NCBI GenBank assembly: GCA_016209015.1
Contig: JACQWY010000019.1
Location: 207,692-271,691, forward strand
Source of the DNA: Gammaproteobacteria bacterium
GTDB lineage: Bacteria > Pseudomonadota > Gammaproteobacteria > Ga0077536
Reading direction: 5' to 3'
DNA: 64,000 nt
Within the stretch, counting starts at the first letter, position 1. Each line of letters begins with the position of its first letter. The translations under genes were made by a program, and so were the position numbers. The notes below the pieces were generated by a model, which was not told where the DNA came from, made no database searches, and was given only the letters and a program-made list of their open reading frames with translations. This document shows positions 37,471 through 45,198 of this stretch, piece by piece.

Positions 37471-37533
37471 GCCGGCCTCGAGCCGGCATATTTTTGATTT
37501 GAAGTGCCCCAGGTGAGAAGCTGCGGTTCGACC
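37471..37533 (+). repeat. Direct repeat copy 2 downstream of tRNA-Arg
   Basis: Second copy of the 63-base repeat, still able to form the GCCGGC-CTCGA-GCCGGC hairpin with a T-tract, so it would act as a back-up terminator. It is preceded at 37436-37450 by TCAATCCTGTCGGGC, which resembles the 3' end of the tRNA. Confidence 0.85.
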
Positions 37534-37649
37534 AGCGGCCGCACGGAAAGAGGTCCGCTCCCCGGAACGATCGTGCCGGCGCATGGCCGAAACGCTACGG
37601 GTGGCGCGCCAGGCAGCCACGTTTACCGCTTCCCCAGCCCGGAGCGCTC

Positions 37650-38852
37650 GTGTCAGACACTTCACCGATCAGCGTGGGCGCGATACTTCTCACGGCGTGT
37701 CTCGTCGCGATTGTCTCGCAGCGCCTGCGTATTCCCTACAGTGTCGGCCTGCTGCTCGCCGGCGTCGCGCTCGCGCTCGCGCCGTGGACCATCGACCTTC
37801 CGCTCACGCGCGAGCTCATCTTCAGCGTCTTCCTGCCGCCGCTCGTGTTCCAGGCGGCGATCGAACTGCGCTGGCTGCACTTCCGGCGCAATCTGCCGCT
37901 GACGCTGCTGCTCGCCTTACCCGGTGTGGTGATTTCCGCGGGCGTGGTGGCCGTGGGTGCCTACGCGCTGCTCGGCTGGAGCCCGCTCGGGGCCGCGTTC
38001 TTCGGCGTCCTCATCGCCGCGACGGACCCGGTCGCGGTCATCGCCACGTTCAAGACCTTGAACACCGAAGGGCGATTGAAGCTCCTCGTCGAGTCCGAGA
38101 GTCTGTTGAACGACGGCACGGCGGCCGTCGGTTTCGGCGTGCTGACGGGGCTCGCGGCGGGGGCGGGCACGTCTCCACTCGCGATCGGCGGTGAGCTCCT
38201 CTCGTCGATTTCCGGCGGCGTGGCGAGCGGCGTCGCGACTGCCGGACTCTTGCTCGTGGTCGCGGGGCGTACCGAGGACCATCTCGTCGAAATCACGCTC
38301 ACGGCGCTTGCCGCGTACGGGTCGTTCTTCATCGCCGAGCACTTCCACGTCTCCGGCGTGCTCGCTTCGCTCAGCGCGGGACTCGTGGTCGGCAACCAGG
38401 GATGGAAAGGCGCGATATCCGGGCATGGTCGCGATCACGTGCTGGCGTTCTGGGATTTCGCGGCCTTCCTCATGAACTCGGTGGTGTTCATCCTGATCGG
38501 CGGCCACGAGGCGCACCAGCCGCTCGCGCGCGTCGGCGCCGCTGCCGCGATCGCCGCCGGTCTCGTGCTCCTCGGGCGGGCCTGCGCGGTCTATCCGCTC
38601 GCCGCGCTCGTCCGCCGCACCGGCCAGCGCATCGATGCGCGCTACCAGCACGTGCTGTTCTGGGCTGGTCTGCGCGGCGCGATGGCACTCGCACTGGCAC
38701 TGTCGCTGCCCCCGACCCTCGCCGAGCGCGGCGAGATCATCGCCGTCACGTTCGCGGTCGTCGGCTTCTCGATCGTCGTGCAGGGCCTGACCATGCCCTG
38801 GCTCGTGCGCCGGCTCGGGCTCGTGCGTTCCGCGCCGAACGAGCCGGAATGA
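37650..38852 (+). CDS. CPA1-family Na+(or K+)/H+ antiporter
   Basis: 400 residues from GTG at 37650 with GGAG 7 bases ahead. About 12 membrane helices are present. The CPA1 hallmarks are the amiloride-region FLPPLVFQAA, the ion-site motif AATDPVAVIATFK with the essential Asp, and ESESLLNDGTAAVGF. The later Arg-containing WAGLRGAMALALALSLP is also CPA1-typical. The protein lacks a long C-terminal regulatory tail. Ion preference cannot be read from sequence. Confidence 0.92.
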   Translation: MSDTSPISVGAILLTACLVAIVSQRLRIPYSVGLLLAGVALALAPWTIDLPLTRELIFSVFLPPLVFQAAIELRWLHFRRNLPLTLLLALPGVVISAGVVAVGAYALLGWSPLGAAFFGVLIAATDPVAVIATFKTLNTEGRLKLLVESESLLNDGTAAVGFGVLTGLAAGAGTSPLAIGGELLSSISGGVASGVATAGLLLVVAGRTEDHLVEITLTALAAYGSFFIAEHFHVSGVLASLSAGLVVGNQGWKGAISGHGRDHVLAFWDFAAFLMNSVVFILIGGHEAHQPLARVGAAAAIAAGLVLLGRACAVYPLAALVRRTGQRIDARYQHVLFWAGLRGAMALALALSLPPTLAERGEIIAVTFAVVGFSIVVQGLTMPWLVRRLGLVRSAPNEPE

Positions 38853-38861
38853 CGTTTCCGA

Positions 38862-39806
38862 TTACGGCGCTCCCCGCAGTGCGCAGGCGTGATTCGTATT
38901 GCCCTGCTCGATCTGCAGCGTCGCGTGATGGATCTCGAACTCGTGCTCCAGCGTCTCGACGATGTCGTCCATGAACGCATCGCCCGGATAGCCACCCGGA
39001 ATGACGAGATGCGCGGTGAGCGCGGTCTCCGTCGTGCTCATGCCCCAGACGTGCAGGTCGTGGATGTCGGTCACGCCGGGACGGCCGCGCAGGTAGGCTT
39101 CGATCGCGGCGAGGTCGACGTGCGTCGGCACGGCACTCAGCGCGAGGTGCAGGGCTTCGCGGAGCAGGCTCCACGCGCCGGCCACGATGACCGCGACGAC
39201 GCCGAGCGAGACCGCGGGATCGAGCCACAGCCAGCCGGTCAGCGTGACGACGAGGCCCGCGACCGCGACGCCGAGCGAGACCATGGCGTCCGCGAGCATG
39301 TGGAGATAGACGCCGCGCACGTTCAAGTCCCGCGCGCGGCCGCGCGCGAAGAGCCGGGCCGAGACGCCGTTCACCACGATCCCGACGAGCGCGACGACGG
39401 TGACCGTCGTACCGGACACCGGCGGCGGCGCGAACAGACGATGCGCGGCTTCCCAGGCAATCGCGCCGCAGGCGATGAGCAGCAGCGCCGCGTTGCCGAG
39501 CGCGGCGAGGATCGAGGTGCTGCGCAGGCCGTAGGTGAAGCGGCCGGCCGGCGCGCGCTTCGACAACAGCATTGCGCCCCAGGCGAGCAGGAGACCGAGC
39601 ACGTCCGAGAGATTGTGGCCGGCATCCGCGACGAGGGCCGTCGAATTCGCGACGAAGCCCGCGCCGAGCTCGACGAGCACGAACGCGGCATTCAGGGCGA
39701 ACGCGAGCCGGAATGCCGCCTCGTGACCGCCGGGTCCGGGCGCGGGATCATGGGCGTGAGGGCCGTGGCCGGTACGGCGGTGCGGATGATCGTGATGGGC
39801 TGCCAT
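38862..39806 (-). CDS. Cation diffusion facilitator (Zn2+/Co2+ efflux, CzcD/ZitB-like)
   Basis: 314 residues. A His-rich N-terminus (MAAHHDHPHRRTGHGPHAHD) is followed by six membrane helices and a C-terminal cytoplasmic metal-binding domain. The transport site has H-x3-D in ADAGHNLSDVLG (TM2) and H-x3-D in YLHMLADAMVSLG (TM5), the zinc-type pattern. The C-terminal HDLHVWGMST and His-containing tail are typical. It exports Zn2+, Co2+ or Cd2+ by proton antiport. It converges with the antiporter gene. Confidence 0.94.
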   Translation of the reverse strand: MAAHHDHPHRRTGHGPHAHDPAPGPGGHEAAFRLAFALNAAFVLVELGAGFVANSTALVADAGHNLSDVLGLLLAWGAMLLSKRAPAGRFTYGLRSTSILAALGNAALLLIACGAIAWEAAHRLFAPPPVSGTTVTVVALVGIVVNGVSARLFARGRARDLNVRGVYLHMLADAMVSLGVAVAGLVVTLTGWLWLDPAVSLGVVAVIVAGAWSLLREALHLALSAVPTHVDLAAIEAYLRGRPGVTDIHDLHVWGMSTTETALTAHLVIPGGYPGDAFMDDIVETLEHEFEIHHATLQIEQGNTNHACALRGAP

Positions 39807-39885
39807 GGACGTGCGCGTCGCTCGGGGTCTCGGCCGACATCATAGCGAGCCCGCCGCCGCATGGGTCACCCGGAAACGGGTCGCT

Positions 39886-40266
39886 TCAGTGCAGACCGGC
39901 GGCCGCGCTCCAGATGCGCAGCACGAGGAGCGTCGCGCCGCCCGCCGCGAGCCGGCCGTTCGCCCGTGCGAGCAGCGCGTCGAGGCCGGTCTCGCGGGTG
40001 TTCCAGGCGAAAGCGACCGCGCGCGGCGCCGCGGCGGTGCGCAGTGTCGCGGCCGCGAGTCCCGCCTCGCCCGCGAGGGCCGCACGGAGGACGTCGTCGC
40101 TCACCGTCCCGTCGATGCCGAGATAGGCGATGTCGAGTCCTTCGCGCAGGGCCTGCTGCTCGACGGCGTAGTCGTAGACGACCGCCACGCGATCCTCGAC
40201 GCAGTGTCCGCAGCCGAACGCGTGGCCCGCCGCGAGGCCGAGCAGGGCGCCGAGGCGCTTGTTCAT
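39886..40266 (-). CDS. Small exported hypothetical protein with CGHC motif
   Basis: 126 residues not recognised as a named family. The start overlaps the stop of the copper-oxidase gene by 4 bases, so it is translated from the same message. The first 18 residues look like a signal sequence, ending at FGCGHCVEDRVAVVYDYAV. The CGHC is thioredoxin-like in form, but the rest lacks a clear thioredoxin fold. The body contains paired Ala-rich helices. Coupling to a copper-oxidase/cytochrome gene suggests a redox or metal-handling accessory role (inference). Confidence 0.7.
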   Translation of the reverse strand: MNKRLGALLGLAAGHAFGCGHCVEDRVAVVYDYAVEQQALREGLDIAYLGIDGTVSDDVLRAALAGEAGLAAATLRTAAAPRAVAFAWNTRETGLDALLARANGRLAAGGATLLVLRIWSAAAGLH

Positions 40267-41687
40267 TCGACCGCCTTCACCGCCTTGCCGCGCGCGTCGA
40301 ACCAGTGGAAGTAGCGCACGAGATGATTGATCTCCGCTGCGGAGAGCCCCTGGTCCGGCATCGCGAGCGTGAACTTCTTCTGCAGCGCCTGGGCCTCGGC
40401 ATCGTGCTTCAGCAGCTCCGCGGGATTCGCGAGCCAGCGCGCGAGCCACTCGTCCGTGCGCCGCGTCGTCACGCCGAGCAGATCCGGGCCGAGCTTGTCG
40501 CCGCCGCCGACGGAGTGACAGGCGATGCATTTGCCCTCGAACGCGAGCTTGCCCTTCACCGCCTCGGGCTCGACGGGCGTCGCCGTCTCCGGAATGTTGT
40601 GATGCTCGAGATCGCCCGATTCCGCCCCGCCCGTCGCATCCACGAGGCCGACCGCGCCCTGCGATGCGTTCGCGAAGTGATGGTCGACGATGATGTACTT
40701 CCCGGCGTCGGGAATGCGGAATTCGACGATCGCGCTGCTGCTCGAGCCGAGCAGCACGGTCTGCATGCCGCGCAGCTCGTTGTAGGGATTTCCGTCGAGC
40801 CACACGCGATCGAAGATCGCGCCGACGACGTGGAAGCTCGAGGTGTTGCTCGGCCCGACGTTCAGCACGAACAGGCGCACGCGCTCGCCCGGCTTCGCGA
40901 CGAGGGGATGCTCGACGAGCCCGTTGTAGCGGCCGTTGAACACCGTGTAAGTCGGCGCCTTCGTCTTCACGCGCTCGGTGTCGAGCACGTTCAGCACGCC
41001 GCCGCCGATCTTCCGGCCCTCGGGGTCGGGCTTCGTGTAGAACTCGCTCTGAACGACCACGAATTCGCGATCGACCTTTGTCGGGTAGCCCTCGCGCGGC
41101 TCGACGATGACGACACCGTACATGCCCGACGCGATATGCTCGAGGATCATGGGCGTGCCGCAGTGATACATGAACACGCCCGGATAATTCGGCGTGAAGT
41201 CGAACGCGATCGTCTGGCCCGGCGCGATCGAGCGGTACTTGTCCTGCGGCGAGACCATCGCGGCATGGAAGTCCATCGAGTGCATCATCGGCGCGGCGAA
41301 GGACAGTGCGCCCGGCGCGACTTAGTCGCTGCGGTTCGTCATGCTGAAATGAATGCGATCGCCGACCCGCGCGCGGACGATCGGCCCGGGGACCCGGTCC
41401 CCGAACGTCCAGGCGCTGTAGGAAACGCCGGGTGCGATCTCGATCACCTTGTGGCTCGTGTCGATCGCGATCGTCTTCTCGGGCGCGGGATCGAGCGGCT
41501 GGACCAGCGGTATCGCGCTCAGCGCCGGGCCGCTCGCGAACGCTCCGGTGTGTCGCGTGGTCGAAAGCTTCGCGGGCGCGGATTGCAGATCCATCTTCGC
41601 TTCATCGAAGGGATCGGTCGCGGCCGACACGGTGGAAGTGGCCAACAAGAACGCGAGCGCGCCGTGGCGCGACGAGAACTGGAACAT
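40263..41687 (-). pseudogene. NirK-like multicopper oxidase fused to cytochrome c, interrupted by one in-frame TAA
   Basis: Read from the ATG at 41687 (GGGAGG 7 bases upstream; signal peptide ending VSA), the frame runs through two cupredoxin domains into a C-terminal class I cytochrome c with CIACH. It is broken only by a TAA at 41322-41324, after MTNRSD; the frame resumes unchanged at 41321. Pieces are therefore 41322-41687 and 40263-41288. NirK copper ligands are visible: HSMDFH, YHC, EH and SGM in the first half, and VDHHF for the last type 2 His. The position matching catalytic His255 of nitrite reductase (family GGHGDYVW) reads GAIFDRVW, so His is replaced by Ile. A GAA-to-TAA change would explain the stop; sequencing error is not excluded. 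Confidence 0.8.
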
Positions 41688-41909
41688 CGACGGACCTCCC
41701 AATGCACCTGGCATCGCGGTCCGTCGCAAGCGCTCAATCGGATGGTGTCTCTGGCACAGCCAGTGCCGGAACTATAGTGGCTCGCGGCGGGCCCGGCCAG
41801 CGCAAGCCATACCCGACACGCGCGCGGCGAGGCGTGAAATCGCGGCACGGCGCACGGATATTCCGCGGCGATCGTCGTTACATTCCGATCCAACGGGCGA
41901 GGAGGGACG

Positions 41910-42926
41910 GTGAGCAAAGCGAAAAACGGCATTCCATCCGCGCCACCGAGTCCATTCGAGAACACCTGCGAGCTCGGGCAAGCGCTCACGGCCGCCGCTC
42001 GCGAAGCGCCGGTCGAGTCGACGGCGGGCGTGATTCTGTTCGTCGACGTCACGGGCAGCACGCGCCTGTACGCCTCGCTCGGCGACGAGCAGGCGCACGG
42101 CATCCTCGACGCGTGTCTGCGTCAGTTGACGGATCTCGCGGCGAAATCCGGCGGCCGCGTCGTGAAGACGATGGGCGACGGGCTCATGGCGCTGTTCGAG
42201 ACCGCGGACGCGGCGCTCGACGGCGCGATGCACATGCAGCTCGGCGTGAGCGCGCGCCCGCCCGGCGGTTATCCGATCGCCATCCACGTCGGCATCAATC
42301 AGGGCCCGCTGCTGCACAAAGCCGGTGACGTCTTCGGCGACACCGTGAACATCGGCGCCTACATGTGCGCGCTCGCGCTCGGCGAGCAGATCCTGGTGAC
42401 GGAAGCCGTCGTGCGCGCGCTCTCGCCCACGATGCGAGCGCGTGTGCGCCAGGCGTTCTACGCCGAGATCAAGGGCGGCGAGCAGGAAGCCATCGTCTAT
42501 CAGGTGTTGTGGCGCGACGAGGCGCTCGAGCTCACCGATCCGAATCCGCGCCGCATCCCGGCGAGCGCCGTGCAGATCGGCGGGATGATCCTGTCGTGGT
42601 TCGGCATGCGCGAGCTCTCGCTGAACTATCGTCGCCGCCGCGTCGTGCTCGGCCGCGCGCCCGAATGCGACGTCGTCGTCGCCGATCGCGCCGTCTCGCG
42701 CACCCACGCCGTGATCAGCGTCCAGCGCACACAGCTCTACCTCGCCGACCAGAGCATCAACGGCACCTACGTGCGGCTCAGCAGCGGCGCCGAAGTCCAC
42801 GTCTCGCGCGGCGAGCTCCTCCTCGACGGTGAAGGCCACATCAGCCTCGGCCGCCCGTTCGCCGACGCGCCTGTGGAACAGCTCATCGCGTTCAAGCGCG
42901 ACCGGCGATCGATGTTCAGGCCGTGA
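41910..42926 (+). CDS. Class III nucleotidyl cyclase-like protein with C-terminal FHA domain
   Basis: 338 residues from GTG at 41910 (GGAGGGA upstream). The N-terminal cyclase homology domain (about 40-205) has both metal-binding Asp residues (FVDVTGST and TMGDGLMALFE) and a substrate-binding segment DVFGDTVNIGAYMCALA. In active enzymes a transition-state Arg follows the Asn (VNxAARL); here that position reads YMC, so catalysis is doubtful. The C-terminal FHA domain (about 235-320) has the full phosphothreonine-binding set LGRAPECDV, SRTHAVI and NGTYV. It may link Ser/Thr phosphorylation to cyclic-nucleotide signalling. Confidence 0.88.
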   Translation: MSKAKNGIPSAPPSPFENTCELGQALTAAAREAPVESTAGVILFVDVTGSTRLYASLGDEQAHGILDACLRQLTDLAAKSGGRVVKTMGDGLMALFETADAALDGAMHMQLGVSARPPGGYPIAIHVGINQGPLLHKAGDVFGDTVNIGAYMCALALGEQILVTEAVVRALSPTMRARVRQAFYAEIKGGEQEAIVYQVLWRDEALELTDPNPRRIPASAVQIGGMILSWFGMRELSLNYRRRRVVLGRAPECDVVVADRAVSRTHAVISVQRTQLYLADQSINGTYVRLSSGAEVHVSRGELLLDGEGHISLGRPFADAPVEQLIAFKRDRRSMFRP

Positions 42927-42989
42927 GCGCAGCCTGCCGTGTAAGAGATGCGGCCGATGCGCGGCGTGCCGCCAAGGATGGGTTCGGGG

Positions 42990-43018
42990 TGATGGGTTTC
43001 CTTCGTCAACCCCTCCGA
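42990..43018 (+). repeat. REP-like hairpin remnant
   Basis: GATGGGTTTCCTTCGTCAACCC is a variant of the hairpin unit also at 44371, 44462 and 59464 (GGGTTTCCTGCGTCAACCC in the last). It follows the cyclase-FHA stop. Confidence 0.5.
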
Positions 43019-43060
43019 TGACTCGCTACGCCATTCCCGCGAACGCGGCATTCCAGGACT

Positions 43061-43229
43061 CATAGGATGCATTGACGAAGGAAATGCATCGATCGCGTCT
43101 TCACGTGTCGACCATCGCTCCGGCGACGGCAGCGCCGCCGCCTCACGTACGTCCGATTACGCTGGCGCTAATCGGACGTACGGTCCGCTTCATAGGATGC
43201 CGACGAAGGAGGCGCATCGATCGCGTCTT
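43061..43229 (+). repeat. Two copies of the CATAGGATGC dispersed repeat flanking a 14-bp palindrome
   Basis: Copies begin CATAGGATGC at 43061 and 43191, each followed by GACGAAGGA and ATCGATCGCGTCTT. Between them a perfect palindrome has arms 43146-43159 and 43169-43182 (CGTACGTCCGATTA and complement) with a 9-base loop. Related copies occur at 52019, 52146 and 59791. The 323-base gap 42927-43249 holds only these elements. Confidence 0.75.
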
Positions 43230-43249
43230 GGCGATCGATGCGCACTCGC

Positions 43250-44248
43250 TCAATCGATCGTCACCACCACCTTGCCGAGCGCACGCCGCGCCGGCAGCTC
43301 CTGGATCGCGAGGCCGCCGTCGGCAAGCGGGAAGCGCAGCGAGACGTGCGGTTTGATCCTGCCGGCGAGATAGAGCTCGATGAGCTCGCGATTGTTCTCG
43401 GCGTTCGCGACCGGGTCGCGCTCAGTCCACGAGCCCCAGAAGATGCCGACGATCTGGCAGCCCTTCAGCAGCGCGAGATTCAGCGGAATGCGCGGAATGC
43501 CGGCCGGGAAGCCGACGACGAGGAAGCGCCCTTCCCAGGCGATCGCGCGCAGCGCGGCTTCGGCGTAATCACCGCCGACCGCGTCGTACACGACATCCGC
43601 GCCACGCTTGCCGCAGGCGTTCTTGAAGAGATCGGCGAGTGCTTTCGCGCCGTCCTTGTCGAACGGGCCGCGCGGGTAGATGACGCCATCCGTCGCACCA
43701 TGCGCTTTCGCGAGCGCGAGCTTCTCCTCGCTCGACACCGCCGCGAGGACGCGCGCGCCCATCGCGACACCGAGCTCGACCGCCGCGAGACCGACACCGC
43801 CGGCCGCGCCGAGCACGAGCAGCGTGTCGCCGGGTTTGAGCGCCGCGCGCTGCTTCAGCGCGTGATACGAGGTGCCGTAGGTGAAGATGAGCGCCGCCGC
43901 CTCGTCGTAAGGCATCGCGGCCGGCATCTTCAGGCACTTCGGTGCTTTGGCGACGACCTGCTCCGCCATGCCGCCGTGCCCGACGAGCGCGATCACGCGA
44001 TCGCCCGCGGCGAACTCCGTCACGCCCGCACCGACCGTGAGCACGTCACCCGCGATCTCACCGCCCGGCGCGAACGGACGTTCGGGACGGAACTGGTATT
44101 TGTCCTCGATCATCAGCGCATCGGGATAGTTCACGCCGCAGGCGCGCACGCGGATCAGCACTTCGCCCGCACCCGCCGTCGGCACCGGCAGATCGCGCAT
44201 CACCAGGGTCTCAGGCCCGCCGGACGCCTCGCTCACCAAAGCCTTCAT
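43250..44248 (-). CDS. Zinc-independent NADPH:quinone oxidoreductase (MDR family)
   Basis: 332 residues from ATG at 44248, which sits 7 bases after GGAGG; a GTG at 44254 is too close to that site. A GroES-like N-terminal domain (CGVNYPDALMIEDKYQ) is followed by a Rossmann fold with the NADPH motif LVLGAAGGVGLAAVELG (about 145-161). The zinc-binding Cys/His residues of alcohol dehydrogenases are absent, so it belongs to the quinone reductase branch of medium-chain dehydrogenases. It reduces quinones or enones with NADPH; the physiological substrate is unknown. Confidence 0.9.
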   Translation of the reverse strand: MKALVSEASGGPETLVMRDLPVPTAGAGEVLIRVRACGVNYPDALMIEDKYQFRPERPFAPGGEIAGDVLTVGAGVTEFAAGDRVIALVGHGGMAEQVVAKAPKCLKMPAAMPYDEAAALIFTYGTSYHALKQRAALKPGDTLLVLGAAGGVGLAAVELGVAMGARVLAAVSSEEKLALAKAHGATDGVIYPRGPFDKDGAKALADLFKNACGKRGADVVYDAVGGDYAEAALRAIAWEGRFLVVGFPAGIPRIPLNLALLKGCQIVGIFWGSWTERDPVANAENNRELIELYLAGRIKPHVSLRFPLADGGLAIQELPARRALGKVVVTID

Positions 44249-44343
44249 CAGCACACCTCCGCATCGTTCTGGTTCGAGGCGGCATTATGCGGGATCGGGG
44301 TGGGATTGGGACGAGCGCCGGGGACTGCCCGGCGGAACGAAGG

Positions 44344-44359
44344 CTCCCGGATCCGGGAG
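44344..44359. repeat. 16-bp perfect palindrome
   Basis: CTCCCGGATCCGGGAG reads the same on both strands. It lies in the repeat-rich 412-base gap 44249-44660 and has no assigned role. Confidence 0.5.
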
Positions 44360-44370
44360 ACCCAGGAGGC

Positions 44371-44395
44371 GTTGGGCTGACGCAGGAAGCCCAAC
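44371..44395. repeat. REP-like hairpin, first orientation
   Basis: An 8-bp stem GTTGGGCT/AGCCCAAC with a 9-base loop. It is the exact reverse complement of 44462-44486, so the two form a long-range inverted pair about 90 bases apart. This arrangement is typical of REP pairs (BIMEs). Confidence 0.75.
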
Positions 44396-44462
44396 ATCCC
44401 GCCGTGATCGAGCGGTCACGATCCCGATCGAAGTCGCGCACGGCGCGATCGGGCTTCGCTCG

Positions 44463-44630
44463 TTGGGCTTCCTGCGTCAGCCCAACGGCCATGAAGTTTG
44501 TGCAGCGCCCGCAATCATGAAAGACGCGTAGAGGGAATTGGGGTCAGGTTCGATTTCGCGGCCAACGCGGTGGCGCGTACCCGGGCGCGCTCCCCCGCGA
44601 ATTCGAACCTGACCCCATTTCCCGCCGGCG
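44463..44630 (+). repeat. 168-bp dispersed repeat, copy A (contains REP hairpin and 29-bp inverted repeat)
   Basis: It matches 59463-59628 with about four substitutions and one 2-base gap. It begins with the REP-like hairpin and ends with a 29-bp inverted repeat (left arm 44533-44561, right arm 44595-44623, two mismatches) built around GGGGTCAGGTTCGA. This resembles the non-autonomous palindromic elements mobilised by REP-associated transposases (family knowledge). It encodes no credible protein. Confidence 0.85.
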
Positions 44631-44660
44631 TACTGCGTCAGCCCAACGACGGTCGCGCAG

Positions 44661-45197
44661 TCAGCTCCTCTCCTTCCCCAACCTGAACCCCGCTCTCGCC
44701 GCTTCGAGATTCATCGCGACGAAACGCTCCGGCGTCTCGCGGCGGATCGCCTCTTCCAGCGACTCGAGCCTGCACGTGCCGGACATCGCGGCATACGCGC
44801 CGAGCGCGACGATGTTCGCGCCGCGCGCGCTGCCGGCGCTCACGGCGTGGGCGTTGAGGGGCAGCGCGTGCGCATTGAACTCGCCCGCGGGCGGTGCGGT
44901 GACGAGGCGTTCGTCGTAGAGCACCGTCGCGCCCGGCTTCACCATCGCGGCCGAGCGATCCGCGCCCGTCTGGTCGAGCGCGATCAAGACGTCGAGCCCG
45001 GTGACGAGCGGATAGTCCGTCGCGTCGTCGGCGAGGATCAAATCGGAATAGCAGAAGCCGCCGCGCGAGGTCGGCTCGTAGCTCTGCGATTGCGCGGCGC
45101 GCCGGCCTTCCATGCTGAAGGCTTCGAAGAGAATGCGCGCGCCGGTGATGAGGCCCTGGCCGCCGCTGCCGGCGAGCCTGATTTCGAGTCGGCTCAT
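44661..45197 (-). CDS. korC: 2-oxoacid:ferredoxin oxidoreductase, gamma subunit (KorC)
   Basis: 178 residues. The gamma-domain signature RLAGSGGQGLITGARIL opens the protein, followed by QSYEPTSRGGFCYSDLIL and VLIALDQTG. The gamma subunit helps bind CoA in 2-oxoglutarate ferredoxin oxidoreductase. It is the last gene of the five-gene operon; its start is one base from the korB stop. A repeat-rich gap follows downstream. Confidence 0.9.
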   Translation of the reverse strand: MSRLEIRLAGSGGQGLITGARILFEAFSMEGRRAAQSQSYEPTSRGGFCYSDLILADDATDYPLVTGLDVLIALDQTGADRSAAMVKPGATVLYDERLVTAPPAGEFNAHALPLNAHAVSAGSARGANIVALGAYAAMSGTCRLESLEEAIRRETPERFVAMNLEAARAGFRLGKERS

Positions 45198-45198
45198 G

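Noticed and set aside
37297..37544. Minus-strand frames across the tRNA and its flank (with [13 protein letters not shown] peptides)
   Set aside because: They are antisense to a tRNA and its terminators, and the repeated peptide only reflects the duplicated non-coding flank.
44498..44686. Short frame in copy A of the 168-bp repeat, with a twin at 59498-59743
   Set aside because: The shared peptide arises from the non-coding palindromic repeat and has no ribosome site or family.
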